From assembly GCF_002155685.1 (NCBI RefSeq), contig NZ_MUYK01000003.1, positions 1-64,000 on the forward strand: a DNA stretch of 64,000 nt. The letters run 5' to 3'. The DNA is from Erythrobacter colymbi. Its GTDB lineage: Bacteria > Pseudomonadota > Alphaproteobacteria > Sphingomonadales > Sphingomonadaceae. Below are positions 44,093 through 53,008 of the stretch, one piece after another (position 1 is the stretch's first letter; the number at the start of each line of letters is the position of its first letter). The notes below the pieces were generated by a model. The model was not told the DNA's origin. It searched no databases and saw only the letters and a program-made list of their open reading frames with translations. Made by a program: the position numbers and the translations under genes.

Positions 44093-45031
44093 TCAGTAGC
44101 CGAGCCGCGGATCGAACACCGGCGCGACCGGCTCGCCGCGCAGATATTTCCCGAGATTGTCGAGAAAACGCTCGCCGCTACGGACAAACATCTTGTCCTG
44201 CGCGCGGCCCGACAGGTGCATCGAGATATGCGCGTTGGGCAGCGTCCAGAGCACGTCGTCGGAAGGCAGCGGCTCGGGGGTCGTGACATCGAGGAAGGCG
44301 CCCGCGATCTGTTTCGCCTGCAATGCCGCCACCAGCGCCGGCTGGTCGATCACCGCCCCGCGGGCGATGTTGACGATCACCGCATCGGGCTTCATCGCCG
44401 CCAGCTCGGCCGCGCCGATCATGCCGTCGGTCTCGGACGTGGCGGGCACAGCGAGGATCACCCAGTCGAAATCGCCAAGGCGGTCGCGCCACTCCTCGGG
44501 GCCGAGCGTGCCCTCGCCCCCGCTGCGGCGGACCACGGTGACATCCACATCGAAGGCCCTGAGGCGCGGTTCGATCAGCTTGCCGATCGCGCCGTAGCCG
44601 AGCAGCAGCGCCTTCGATCCGGCCAGCTCTCGCTTGCCCGGACTGTCGAACAGCCATTCGTGCCGGTCCTGTGCGCGCACCACCTCGCGGTAGCCCTTGG
44701 CGATGGTGAGCATCCCCATCACGACATATTCGGCGATGGTGATGGCGTTGATCCCGGCCCCGTTGGTGACGGTGATCCCGCGCTCGATCAGCACGTCCAT
44801 CGGCAGGAAATCGAGCCCGGCGTAGATCGAATTGAGCCACTTGAGCTTCTTCGCCGCCACCAGCGTCGCGGCCATCGCTTCCTTGTCGTTCATGTCGAAC
44901 CAGCCGATCTCGGCCTCGGCGACGGCGTCGATGGCTTCTTCGGCGGACATGAACCAGCGCACGTCGAGGCCTTGCGGCAGGCGCGGTTCGAGCATCGGGC
45001 GGATCAGGCCGGAGACGGCGAGTATGGTCAT
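44093..45031 (-). CDS. D-isomer specific 2-hydroxyacid dehydrogenase family protein
   Basis: 312-residue NAD(P)-dependent dehydrogenase. The cofactor motif is LLGYGAIGKLIEPRL, followed by NIARGAVIDQ with the catalytic Arg. The catalytic His is in NAHISMHLSGRAQ. The start at 45031 is chosen over an upstream frame to 45103. It reduces 2-oxoacids or oxidises hydroxyacids; the specific substrate is unknown. It is 10 bp downstream of a membrane protein gene. Confidence 0.9.
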   Translation of the reverse strand: MTILAVSGLIRPMLEPRLPQGLDVRWFMSAEEAIDAVAEAEIGWFDMNDKEAMAATLVAAKKLKWLNSIYAGLDFLPMDVLIERGITVTNGAGINAITIAEYVVMGMLTIAKGYREVVRAQDRHEWLFDSPGKRELAGSKALLLGYGAIGKLIEPRLRAFDVDVTVVRRSGGEGTLGPEEWRDRLGDFDWVILAVPATSETDGMIGAAELAAMKPDAVIVNIARGAVIDQPALVAALQAKQIAGAFLDVTTPEPLPSDDVLWTLPNAHISMHLSGRAQDKMFVRSGERFLDNLGKYLRGEPVAPVFDPRLGY

Positions 45032-45041
45032 GGGGACGGAC

Positions 45042-45398
45042 TTACTGCCGGAAAGCGAGCCACGCCACCCCTGCAAGAACAGGCAGGCCCGCAAGGTCCA
45101 CATTTGCGATCTTGCGCAAGGCCGGAGGCGATCCGGCCTGCCAGTAGAGCGCGAGGAAACTCACCATGCTGATTCCGACCACGAGCACCGCGAGTTTGCG
45201 TCCCTCGGGCACGAAGGCGGCCCAGATGCAGGCGGCGAACACCGCCACGAACAGCCCCGCACGGTGGTGCATGAGCAGGAACAGCGGATTGTCCGGCTGC
45301 AAGCGGTAAAGGCTCGTCAGCGTTGCGGGACGGAAGAACGCCAGCGCGGGCATGGCATGGATCGCGGCAAGGGTAAGCCACAGGATAGGTTGCATCAT
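45042..45398 (-). CDS. Small integral membrane protein
   Basis: 118-residue protein with about four predicted transmembrane helices and no recognised domain. The start has two adjacent ATGs; 45398 is the first. It precedes the hydroxyacid dehydrogenase gene by 10 bp on the same strand, so they are probably one transcript. Confidence 0.8.
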   Translation of the reverse strand: MMQPILWLTLAAIHAMPALAFFRPATLTSLYRLQPDNPLFLLMHHRAGLFVAVFAACIWAAFVPEGRKLAVLVVGISMVSFLALYWQAGSPPALRKIANVDLAGLPVLAGVAWLAFRQ

Positions 45399-45496
45399 GC
45401 AACTTTTCTAGCATGACCTGCCCCATTGGCAAGAGTGACGCGCAGAAGCAGCCGGATGCTTGACACCCCCCGCCCCCGCCCCGCATTCTCGCCTCC

Positions 45497-46099
45497 GTGC
45501 TGTTTCCTGTCTGTATCATCGACGATTTTCTGGGGCCGGAGGCCTCCGCAGCGCTCGTCGATTTCGCGCTGGCGAACGAGGCGCGCTTCGCGCCTGCGCG
45601 GGTGCACACCAACGATGCGCGCAACACCATCGATCAGGGCTTCCGCGACAATGTGTCCTTCACGGGCGAATTCGGCCCCGTGATCGCGCCCTTCCACGCC
45701 GCGCTGGATGCGGCTTACGACCGGATCGCGGCCGAGGTCGGCACCAGCCAGTTCGCGCGCCAGCCGAGCGAGCTCCACATGGCCGCCCACCGCGACGGGC
45801 AGCACCTGCCGCGCCATATCGATACGCTGACGGGCCGGGCCGACGGGGCAGTGCGGGACCAGCGCTCGGTCTCGCTGGTCTATTACTGCCACCGCACCCC
45901 GCGCGCCTTCAGCGGCGGCGAGCTGGTGATGTATGCGATGATGGGCGACGCTCGGCAGGTGATCGAGCCGCGGCACGACCGGCTGGTGGCCTTCCCCTCC
46001 TTCGCCCCGCACGAGATCGCGCGGGTAGCCGTCCCCGGCAACCGCTTCGCCGACGCGCGCTTCGCGCTGGTCTCGTGGCTGCGGCGCCCCGAGGGCTAG
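45497..46099 (+). CDS. 2-oxoglutarate/Fe(II)-dependent oxygenase
   Basis: 200-residue prolyl-4-hydroxylase-like dioxygenase. The iron ligands are HxD in PRHIDT and the distal His in APHEIARV, with the 2OG-binding Arg in DARFALVSW. The start is GTG at 45497. The substrate is unknown. It converges on cysS with a 4-bp overlap. Confidence 0.85.
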   Translation: MLFPVCIIDDFLGPEASAALVDFALANEARFAPARVHTNDARNTIDQGFRDNVSFTGEFGPVIAPFHAALDAAYDRIAAEVGTSQFARQPSELHMAAHRDGQHLPRHIDTLTGRADGAVRDQRSVSLVYYCHRTPRAFSGGELVMYAMMGDARQVIEPRHDRLVAFPSFAPHEIARVAVPGNRFADARFALVSWLRRPEG

Positions 46100-47613
46100 C
46101 CGAGCTTCCACTCCCAGCCGAGCGGATCGCCGTCCATCACTTCGACGCCCTGCGCCGCGAGTTCATCGCGGATCGCGTCGGAGGCGGCAAAGTCCTGGGC
46201 CGCGCGCGCCTCCTTGCGGCGAGCGAGCGCGGCTTCGATTTCGTCCTCGGTGATGGTCGCGGACTTGGGGCGGATGCGCAGGTCGGCGCGGGTGAGGCCG
46301 AAGAGGTTCAGGCCGAGAACGGCATCCATTGCAGCGGCAAGTTCGGTCTTCTTTGCAATGTCGACCTTCTTGGCCGCCAGCACATCGTCGAGCGCGGTAA
46401 GGGCCACGGCCGTGTTGAGATCGTCGGCAATCGCCGCGTCGAACTTCTCGAGGGCCGGCGCCAGCTTACCCCAATCGTCACCCTGAACTTGTTTCAGGGT
46501 CCATCCTTCCGAGAGCGCCGGAGCCTGAGGCTCGATGGATGCTGAAACGAGTTCAGCATGACGGGCTTTGAGCTGTTCAACCGCCATTACCATCCGCTTC
46601 AGCCGCGTCAGCGCCGCGCCGAGGCCCTCCCAGCTGAACTCCAGCTCGGAACGGTAATGCGCCTGCAGGCACATCATCCGGTAGGCGAGCGGGTGGTAGC
46701 CCTTGTCGATCAGCAATTGCAGCCGCAGGAACTCGCCCGAGGACTTCGACATCTTCCCCGAACGCTCGACGAGGAAGTTGTTGTGCATCCAGATCTTCGC
46801 GCCCGAATTCCTCGGATCATCAAGGCCGTTGGTGCAGCAATAGGCCTGATTCTGCGCGATCTCGTTGGGGTGGTGGATCTCGCGATGGTCGATCCCGCCG
46901 GTGTGGATGTCGAAGGGGAAGCCCAGCACCTCGCCGCTCATCACCGAGCATTCGAGGTGCCAGCCGGGCGCACCCCTGCCCCACGGCGAATCCCATTCCA
47001 TCTGCCGCGTCTCGCCCGCCGGAGTCTTGCGCCAGATCGCGAAGTCGGCGGCGTTGCGCTTGCCCTCTACCGCCTCGATCCGGCCCTCGCCCTCTTCGGT
47101 CTGCGCGCGCGCCAGCCGCCCGTAATCGGCGACGGTCGAGACATCGAAATAGAGCCCGCTTTCAAGCTCGTAGCAGTGCTTGTCGGCAATGCCCTTCGCG
47201 AACTCGATCATCTGCGGGACGTAGTCAGTCGCGACCGTCCACTGCGCCGGCTGGCGGATGTTGAGCGCGCGCACATCGGCCCAATAGGCCTGCTTGTAAT
47301 GCTCGGCGATGTCCCAGATCGACTGCGCCTGCTGCGCCGCCATCTTCTCCATCTTGTCCTCACCCGCGTCGGCATCGTCGGTGAGGTGGCCCACATCGGT
47401 GATGTTGATGACGTGGGTGAGCTTCAAGCCCTTCCAGCTCAGCGTCCGCCCCAGCACATCGGCGAAGACATAGGCGCGCATATTGCCGATGTGGGGGTAG
47501 TTGTAGACCGTCGGCCCGCAGGTATAGACGCGCGCCTCGCCCGGATGGACGGGCTCGAACACCTCGACTTGGCGGGTGAGCGAGTTGAACAGCTTGAGCG
47601 GCGTATCGGTCAT
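46096..47613 (-). CDS. cysS: Cysteinyl-tRNA synthetase with in-frame repeat insertion
   Basis: 505-residue class I synthetase charging tRNA-Cys. The zinc ligand Cys32 (TCGPTVYN), HIGN at 41-44 and KMSKS at 287-291 are intact, as is Cys222. Residues about 351-380 (beginning RHAELVSASI) are encoded by a bipartite palindromic repeat (46477-46562) of the same family as 21654-21742. The reading frame is preserved, and removal would bring the length close to the usual 460-475. The insertion is between the catalytic core and the C-terminal tRNA-binding helical domain. Confidence 0.95.
   Translation of the reverse strand: MTDTPLKLFNSLTRQVEVFEPVHPGEARVYTCGPTVYNYPHIGNMRAYVFADVLGRTLSWKGLKLTHVINITDVGHLTDDADAGEDKMEKMAAQQAQSIWDIAEHYKQAYWADVRALNIRQPAQWTVATDYVPQMIEFAKGIADKHCYELESGLYFDVSTVADYGRLARAQTEEGEGRIEAVEGKRNAADFAIWRKTPAGETRQMEWDSPWGRGAPGWHLECSVMSGEVLGFPFDIHTGGIDHREIHHPNEIAQNQAYCCTNGLDDPRNSGAKIWMHNNFLVERSGKMSKSSGEFLRLQLLIDKGYHPLAYRMMCLQAHYRSELEFSWEGLGAALTRLKRMVMAVEQLKARHAELVSASIEPQAPALSEGWTLKQVQGDDWGKLAPALEKFDAAIADDLNTAVALTALDDVLAAKKVDIAKKTELAAAMDAVLGLNLFGLTRADLRIRPKSATITEDEIEAALARRKEARAAQDFAASDAIRDELAAQGVEVMDGDPLGWEWKLG
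46477..46505 (+). repeat. Palindromic repeat family 3, CCC-type arm (inside cysS)
   Basis: 29-bp arm with a CCCTGAA/TTCAGGG stem, translated in the cysS frame on the other strand as TLKQVQGDD. Inverted partner is 46534-46562. Confidence 0.9.
46534..46562 (-). repeat. Palindromic repeat family 3, TGC-type arm (inside cysS)
   Basis: 29-bp arm with a TGCTGAA/TTCAGCA stem, translated in cysS as HAELVSAS. Together with 46477-46505 it forms an 86-bp unit, the same bipartite arrangement as 21654-21742 but in the opposite orientation. Confidence 0.9.
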
Positions 47614-47652
47614 GCTGGCGCTTTGGCCAGCAGAGCACGCGCCGTCAATTCC

Positions 47653-47687
47653 CTCGTCATTGCGAGCCGCTGGCGAAGCAATCCATG
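47653..47687 (+). repeat. Palindromic repeat family 4, left copy
   Basis: 35 bp beginning CTCGTCATTGCGAG and ending GCAATCCATG, pairing with the inverted copy at 47720-47760. It lies between cysS and the nitroreductase gene. Confidence 0.85.
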
Positions 47688-47719
47688 GACGAGGCAGTCG
47701 ACAAGCGCAGCCGTCGGTT

Positions 47720-47760
47720 CATGGATTGCCGCGTCGCCTTCGGCTCCACGCAATGACGAG
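47720..47760 (-). repeat. Palindromic repeat family 4, right copy
   Basis: 41-bp inverse-related copy: the ends CTCGTCATTGCG and GCAATCCATG (minus strand) match the left copy, and the centre is 6 bp longer. It ends 5 bp before the nitroreductase stop. Confidence 0.85.
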
Positions 47761-47765
47761 GCCGG

Positions 47766-48425
47766 TCAGAACCCGATGAACTTCACGTGCTCTTCCAGCG
47801 GCACGCGCTGGCGCTCGAAGTTGTTCACTGGCGCGTCCGGATCGCGGTAGCCGATCGCCATGCCGCAGAAGAACATGTAGCGCTCGTGATCGAGGCCGAG
47901 GAACTCGCGGATCGTGTGCGCGAAGATCGCCATGTATTCCTGGAAGCAGGAATCGAGCCCCTCCTCGCGCAGCAGCAGGGCGACGGTCTGGAGCCACATG
48001 CCGACGTCCGACCACTGCGGCTCCTTCATCAGGCGCGGGAAATAGACGAACAGCACCGCGGGCGCATCGAAGCTGGTGGTGTTGCGGCCCATCGCCGCCA
48101 TGCGCCCCGCGCCGTCGTCGCGGGCGATGCCCATAGCGCCGAACATGCCCGCCGAGACCGCATCGAGCCGCGCCTTGTAGGCGGCTTCCTGCCCCGGAGC
48201 GGCCCAGTCGTATTCGGCGGCCTTGGGGCCATCGGCGAGCATCTTGGCTTGCAGGTCCTTCAGGGCCTGCCCCGTGACGATGCTCGCTTCCCACGGCTGG
48301 TAGTTGCACCCCGAGGCCGCCCAGCGCGCCTTGTCCATCACGCGGGTGAGCGTTTCGAGATCGACCGGCTTGTCGAGAAAGGCGCGGATCGAACGGCGGG
48401 AGGTGACGGCTTCGGTGACGTTCAT
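47766..48425 (-). CDS. Nitroreductase family protein
   Basis: 219-residue FMN-dependent oxidoreductase with the family start TEAVTSRRSIRAFLDKPV and the AASGCNYQPWE and GLDSCFQEYMA segments. It reduces nitro- or quinone-type substrates; the natural substrate is unknown. The first 11 codons are also found, nearly identical, at the start of the chimeric relic at 49834-49962. Confidence 0.9.
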   Translation of the reverse strand: MNVTEAVTSRRSIRAFLDKPVDLETLTRVMDKARWAASGCNYQPWEASIVTGQALKDLQAKMLADGPKAAEYDWAAPGQEAAYKARLDAVSAGMFGAMGIARDDGAGRMAAMGRNTTSFDAPAVLFVYFPRLMKEPQWSDVGMWLQTVALLLREEGLDSCFQEYMAIFAHTIREFLGLDHERYMFFCGMAIGYRDPDAPVNNFERQRVPLEEHVKFIGF

Positions 48426-48515
48426 GCTGGTCTCTCAGACTGGTCCGCAGGCTGCAGACATCGTGCGACCCGTGGCATGCATCAGATAAGTTGCGAATCG
48501 CAACCTCTTTTTGCG

Positions 48516-48540
48516 GCCCTCGCGAAAATGCGAGGCCGTG
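48516..48540 (-). terminator. Probable terminator downstream of the DUF2846-like gene
   Basis: Read on the minus strand, GGCCTCGC-ATTTTC-GCGAGGGCC forms an imperfect stem followed by GCAAAAAGAGG. It lies after the DUF2846-like gene and before the nitroreductase gene, so it could end the upstream transcript. Confidence 0.4.
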
Positions 48541-48590
48541 GCGGGGCGGCGCCTTTGTGAAGGATGCCGCCCCGGCAGACGTCTGCGGGA

Positions 48591-49088
48591 TTACTGGCCC
48601 GGGTAGTTGGTGGCCTTGACCGCCGGGGACATGTCCTCGGCATCGACCAGCTTGGGGTTCTTGTGCTTGGCGCGGAACTCGGTCTCGGTGCTCGGGCCGA
48701 TGTCGGCGCGGCCCGACATGAAGCCGGTCTTGATCTTGCAGCGCACGAACTGGGTCTCGCCTTCCTCGATCTCGAGGGTGAGCGCGTCCTTGGTCTCGAG
48801 CGACTTCACGGTGAAGCTGCGCGGGCCGGGATCGGAGACGAGGATGAAATACTTGCCCGCGCCGAGCGAGGAGAGCTTGTCCTCCGCGCCCACGTCGAAC
48901 ACCGCGCAGCCGAGCGCGGCGCCGCTGAGACCGCCGGTGCGGTAGAACAGCACTTGGCCCTTGCCCGGCGGCGGCGGCGGGATCTTGAGCTCGGCGGCGG
49001 CTTCCTCGGCCATCGCGGCAGGCGCGGCGCCGGTCAGCGCGAGCGGCGCAGTCGCGGCGAGCACGGCAGCAGTAAGCAGCTTCTTCAT
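48591..49088 (-). CDS. DUF2846-like exported protein
   Basis: 165 residues with a signal peptide (1-27, ending AMA), a proline stretch, then a DUF2846-like beta-sandwich (GQVLFYRTGGL, FILVSDPGPRSFTVKS). Probably periplasmic. Function unknown. GGAGG lies 6 bases before the ATG. It follows another exported protein gene by 3 bp, so the two are an operon. Confidence 0.82.
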   Translation of the reverse strand: MKKLLTAAVLAATAPLALTGAAPAAMAEEAAAELKIPPPPPGKGQVLFYRTGGLSGAALGCAVFDVGAEDKLSSLGAGKYFILVSDPGPRSFTVKSLETKDALTLEIEEGETQFVRCKIKTGFMSGRADIGPSTETEFRAKHKNPKLVDAEDMSPAVKATNYPGQ

Positions 49089-49091
49089 GGA

Positions 49092-49721
49092 TTATCCTCC
49101 CTCGTTTTGAACCGGTTGTTCGGCAGGTGCGGGCGCCTCTGCAGCGGGCAGCTCGAAAAGCTCGTCATTGCGGGTCTTGGCGTTGGCGACGGTGCCCGGC
49201 AGGACATTGGTGTTGCCCCCGCCGATGAAGAACCCGATCGGCCCTGCGACCGCGGTCGTTATGTTGGAGACGCCGGTGTTGTCCTGCCCCTTGCCGAGCG
49301 AGCTCTCGCCCGCCTCCATGAAGCGGAAGCTGCGCAGCTCGATCCGGCGGCCATTGAGATCGAGATAGCGCGCGGCCAGCACCAGCTCGCCAGCAGCGCC
49401 CGCGAGTCCCGCCTTCTTGGCATGGACGACCTCGCCCTGCCCGGTGATCCCGGCGGGCAGCACCTCGACCCCGTCGACCGACACGGCTTCGACAAGGCGG
49501 ATCGGGAAGGTCTCGCCGGTCACGCTGATCTTGGAGCCGAGCTCCTTGTCGATCGCGATGATGAGCGGCGTGGTCTTGGGAAGCAGCAGCCCTGCGGGCG
49601 CGGGTGCGGGCGTCTCGGCGGCAGGCGCTGCGGCCTCGACCGGAGCCTCGGCAGCCACGGGAGCCGGCTCAGCGGCGACGACGGCGGGCTGCATAAGCAG
49701 CGCGAATAGCGGTGAAATCAA
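49092..49721 (-). CDS. Exported Ala/Pro-rich protein of unknown function
   Basis: 209 residues. A short signal-like start (ISPLFALLMQPAVVAA) is followed by an Ala/Pro/Glu-rich linker (about 20-45) and a beta-rich domain. A glycine-rich hydrophobic segment (VAGPIGFFIGGGNTNV) is near the C-terminus. The start is a TTG at 49721 with AGGG five bases upstream; an ATG nine codons in would lose the signal peptide. It is cotranscribed with the DUF2846-like gene. Confidence 0.72.
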   Translation of the reverse strand: MISPLFALLMQPAVVAAEPAPVAAEAPVEAAAPAAETPAPAPAGLLLPKTTPLIIAIDKELGSKISVTGETFPIRLVEAVSVDGVEVLPAGITGQGEVVHAKKAGLAGAAGELVLAARYLDLNGRRIELRSFRFMEAGESSLGKGQDNTGVSNITTAVAGPIGFFIGGGNTNVLPGTVANAKTRNDELFELPAAEAPAPAEQPVQNEGG

Positions 49722-49833
49722 GCGACCCTGCCCCTCAACTGGGTGAGCGCCAAGACATCCTAGAAGCGGGGCCTGCGGTCAATGGGGTTTTACATGGGGC
49801 AGATGAGATCCGGGGCCGTGTGGCGGGAAGCAC

Positions 49834-49962
49834 TCACCGCTTCTTGCCGCCCTTCTCGTCCTCGAACAGTTCGGCGAACTGCTCCATGATCGTGCCGCCG
49901 AGCTGCTAAACGTCCATGATCGTCACGGCGCGGCGGGTGGTGACGGCTTCGGTGACGTTCAT
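49834..49962 (-). pseudogene. Chimeric relic: nitroreductase 5' end fused to cobT 3' end
   Basis: 43 codons in one frame. The first 11 (MNVTEAVTTRR) copy the nitroreductase start (31 of 32 bases match 48394-48425). The rest copies the cobT tail (83 of 93 bases match 50461-50553) but has an in-frame TAG replacing a Glu codon. The junction is at a shared CGGCG. It cannot encode either enzyme and is a recombination scar. Rest of the 278-bp gap 49722-49999: nothing else recognised. Confidence 0.8.
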
Positions 49963-49999
49963 TCACAATTCCTCAATTTATTTGTAGCAATTTCAATGC

Positions 50000-50449
50000 A
50001 TGAACTGGCTGTCGCACCTCTTCAAATCCAAACCCCGCGAGCCTGAACTCGTGCATCCCATCTTCGGGATAATGGCCTCGTACAAAAGCCATGATGGCAG
50101 CATCTACTGGCAGACTTACGAAGATTTCGACACGCCCATCGGTCCGCTAAATATGACGATCGACGGAACGGCGGAAGGCCCGTCGGAAGAGCTTGTCACG
50201 TCATGGCAGGCGATCCTTGCGGACATCAATGGTTGGAAGGCCAAGGCTGAACCGAAACTGCGAGAAACGCTCCAAGGTTTTGGTCACGAAAAGAAATTCA
50301 ACGAATTGAAGCTCACCGGCTTCGGCATGAATACCGTTGGCCGCGAACCCGTGGACTGGGATATGTCGTTCGAGCTGGAGTCAGAGGGGTTCCTCTACAC
50401 CGTCTGCTTCAAGGATGGAGAAGCAACGCTCGTTCACGCCGATAGCTAA
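50000..50449 (+). CDS. Small protein of unknown function in lower-GC DNA
   Basis: 149-residue soluble protein ([18 protein letters not shown] start; [21 protein letters not shown] and [19 protein letters not shown] later). I do not recognise it; the size and mixed alpha/beta look are compatible with an immunity-type protein, but that is speculation. The DNA is about 53% GC where I counted (50041-50100), well below its neighbours. It lies between the cobT-tail relic and the true cobT 3' end, on the opposite strand, overlapping the cobT stop by 4 bp. Confidence 0.75.
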   Translation: MNWLSHLFKSKPREPELVHPIFGIMASYKSHDGSIYWQTYEDFDTPIGPLNMTIDGTAEGPSEELVTSWQAILADINGWKAKAEPKLRETLQGFGHEKKFNELKLTGFGMNTVGREPVDWDMSFELESEGFLYTVCFKDGEATLVHADS

Positions 50450-52290
50450 CGCCCCCGCCCCTTCACGCCCTTCTCGTCCTCGAACAACTCCGCGAGCTGC
50501 TCCATGATCGTGCCGCCGAGTTGCTCGACGTCCATGATCGTCACTGCGCGGCGATAGTAGCGCGTGACATCGTGGCCGATGCCGATGGCGACCAGCTGGA
50601 CAGGGGAGACCTTTTCGATCCACTCGATCACGCCGCGCAGGTGCGCTTCGAGATAGCCCGCCGAGTTCACCGACAGCGTCGAATCGTCGACCGGCGCGCC
50701 GTCGCTGATGACCATCAGGATGCGGCGTTCCTCGGGGCGGTAGAGCAAGCGGCTGTGCGCCCAGATCAGCGCCTCGCCGTCGATGTTTTCCTTGAGCAGC
50801 CCCTCGCGCATCATCAGCCCGAGATTGCGGCGCGCGCGGCGCCATGGCTCGTCGGCCTGCTTGTAGATGATGTGCCGCAAGTCATTGAGACGGCCGGGGT
50901 TCTGCGGCTTGCCATCGGCGAGCCAGGCCTCGCGGCTCTGCCCGCCCTTCCACGCGCGGGTGGTGAAGCCGAGGATCTCGGTCTTGACCCCGCAGCGCTC
51001 GAGCGTGCGCGCAAGGATGTCGGCGCTGATCGCTGCGATGGAGATCGGTCGCCCGCGCATCGAGCCCGAATTGTCTATCAGCAGAGTGACGATCGTGTCC
51101 TTGAACTCGACGTCGCGCTCGACCTTGTAGCTCAATGCGGTGCCTGGCGAGATGATCACGCGGGCAAGCCGCGCGGCATCGAGGACGCCCTCTTCCTGGT
51201 CGAAGTCCCAGCTGCGGTTCTGCTGCGCCATCAGCCGCCGCTGCAAGCGGTTGGCGAGACGCGTCACCACACCCTGAAGGCCGGTCAGCTGGCTGTCGAG
51301 ATAGGCGCGCAGCCGGTCGAGTTCCTCCGAATCGCACAGGTCGGGCGCGGCGACTTCCTCGTCGAAACGGGTGGTGAAGGCCTTGTAATCGACGCTCGCG
51401 GGGACTTCGGCCTGCGGGCGGTTGGGGCGGACGGGGGCGTTGGAGGCATCGCCATCCTCGCTCGGCTCGCCTTCGGACATGTCGCTGTCGGTCTGGCTGT
51501 CGGAGGATTCCTCCCCCTCGCCCTCGCCTTCGGCCATGTCGCCGGCCATTTCCGCCGACTGCGGATCGCCCTCGCTCGAGGAATCGTCGTCGCCCTGATC
51601 CTCGTCGCTCGGCGCGTCGTCGTCATCCGCGTCGTCGGTGTCGCTTTCGTCGGGCGCGTCGGTCGGGCGGGTCAAATCGAGCTCGCGCAGCATGTCGAGC
51701 GCGAGTTTCTGGAAGGCTTCCTGATCCCCGATCTTTGCGGCGAGGCCGGCGAAATCCCCGCCGACTTTCTCCTCGAGGAAATCGCGCACCAGCTCGATCC
51801 CGCCCTGTGCCTTGGCCGGCACCGCCTCGCCCGTCAGCGCCTCGCGCACCAGCAGGGCGAGCGCGGTCTGCAAGGGCACCTCGGAGGAATTCTGCGCGCG
51901 CACGATCTTGTCGGAGGCGGTGCGCATCTCCGTCGCGGCGTCGAGATTGGCCTTGATCCCGCCGAAGCGGTTCGCGCCCAAGGCTTCGTAACGCACCTGC
52001 TCGATCGCGTCGTAGCAGGCGCGCGCAATCGGCTCGGGCGGCGCGGACTTGGCGTGGAGCGCCGCGTCGTGGTGGCGCAGCTTCAAGGCGAAGCTGTCGG
52101 CAAAGCCGCGCGCCTCGGTCACCTGATCGGCCGGCAGATCGCGCCCCGGCAGCGGCACGCGGAAGCGGTTGCCCGCCGCGCCCGGCACATCCGCGCTCCA
52201 CGCGACCTCGACCTCGGCATCGCGCGCGATCGCGCGGCTCGCTCCGGTGAGCGCCTGCTTGAACAGATCGAGCGGGGACTGGTCGGCCAT
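50446..52290 (-). CDS. cobT: Aerobic cobaltochelatase subunit CobT
   Basis: 614-residue CobT, the large subunit of the ATP-dependent CobNST complex that inserts Co2+ into hydrogenobyrinate diamide. It has an N-terminal CobT domain, an extremely acidic Asp/Glu/Ser-rich middle (about residues 212-290) and a C-terminal von Willebrand A domain with the MIDAS motif DNSGSM. CobS and CobN are not in the window. Its last 93 bases are duplicated, with 10 changes, at 49843-49935. Confidence 0.93.
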   Translation of the reverse strand: MADQSPLDLFKQALTGASRAIARDAEVEVAWSADVPGAAGNRFRVPLPGRDLPADQVTEARGFADSFALKLRHHDAALHAKSAPPEPIARACYDAIEQVRYEALGANRFGGIKANLDAATEMRTASDKIVRAQNSSEVPLQTALALLVREALTGEAVPAKAQGGIELVRDFLEEKVGGDFAGLAAKIGDQEAFQKLALDMLRELDLTRPTDAPDESDTDDADDDDAPSDEDQGDDDSSSEGDPQSAEMAGDMAEGEGEGEESSDSQTDSDMSEGEPSEDGDASNAPVRPNRPQAEVPASVDYKAFTTRFDEEVAAPDLCDSEELDRLRAYLDSQLTGLQGVVTRLANRLQRRLMAQQNRSWDFDQEEGVLDAARLARVIISPGTALSYKVERDVEFKDTIVTLLIDNSGSMRGRPISIAAISADILARTLERCGVKTEILGFTTRAWKGGQSREAWLADGKPQNPGRLNDLRHIIYKQADEPWRRARRNLGLMMREGLLKENIDGEALIWAHSRLLYRPEERRILMVISDGAPVDDSTLSVNSAGYLEAHLRGVIEWIEKVSPVQLVAIGIGHDVTRYYRRAVTIMDVEQLGGTIMEQLAELFEDEKGVKGRGR

Positions 52291-52295
52291 CGCGC

Positions 52296-52949
52296 TTAGA
52301 GGATCGACTGCCCGGTCTTGGCCCAGTCAGCCATGAAGCCCTCAATCCCCTTGTCGGTGAGGACGTGCTTGAACAGGTCGTGGATCACCTTGGGCGGCGC
52401 GGTCATGACATCGGCGCCGATCTTGGCGGCCTGAAGCACGTGCGTGGTGTGGCGCACGCTCGCGACGAGGATTTCGGTGGCGAAGTTGTAGTTGTCGTAG
52501 ATGAGGCGGATGTCCTCGATGAGGTCCATCCCGTCAAAGCCGTTATCGTCATGCCGGCCGACGAAGGGCGAGATGAAAGTCGCGCCTGCCTTGGCCGCCA
52601 GCAGCGCCTGGTTGGCCGAGAAGCACAGCGTGACGTTGACCATCGTGCCCTCGGACGAGAGCGCCTTGCAGGTCTTGAGGCCATCGACCGTCAGCGGCAC
52701 CTTGATGCACACATTGTCGGCGATCTTGCGGAGGACTTCGGCCTCCTTCATCATCGTCGCGTGGTCGAGCGCGACCACTTCGGCGCTGACGGGGCCATCG
52801 ACGATCGCGCAGATCTCGGCGGTCACTTCCTTGAAGTCGCGCCCCGACTTGGCGATCAGCGAGGGATTGGTGGTCACCCCGTCGAGCAGGCCCGTGGCGG
52901 CCAGATCGCGGATCGCGTCGATCTCGGCGGTGTCGACGAAGAATTTCAT
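52296..52949 (-). CDS. Transaldolase / fructose-6-phosphate aldolase family (TalC/MipB)
   Basis: 217-residue small transaldolase. The start [10 protein letters not shown] and the Schiff-base lysine in CIKVPLT are diagnostic, as is [10 protein letters not shown]. It works in the pentose phosphate pathway or as an F6P aldolase. The start at 52949 is chosen over an in-frame extension to 53072 that would run into the neighbouring gene. cobT starts 5 bp downstream. Confidence 0.94.
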   Translation of the reverse strand: MKFFVDTAEIDAIRDLAATGLLDGVTTNPSLIAKSGRDFKEVTAEICAIVDGPVSAEVVALDHATMMKEAEVLRKIADNVCIKVPLTVDGLKTCKALSSEGTMVNVTLCFSANQALLAAKAGATFISPFVGRHDDNGFDGMDLIEDIRLIYDNYNFATEILVASVRHTTHVLQAAKIGADVMTAPPKVIHDLFKHVLTDKGIEGFMADWAKTGQSIL

Positions 52950-53008
52950 GAGGTCACTCCAAGCTTTTGTGCGTTGGCCGGCGAGGGTGCACAGGCCAAA
53001 AGGCGAGC

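Noticed and set aside
46477-46562. Frameshift or pseudogene in cysS
   Set aside because: The frame stays open through the repeat and all catalytic motifs are intact, so the gene is called functional.
49834-49962. A real 43-codon gene
   Set aside because: An internal TAG and its exact derivation from two neighbouring genes mark it as a relic.
50521-52299. 592-codon plus-strand frame opposite cobT
   Set aside because: Antisense shadow of a gene with clear CobT domains.
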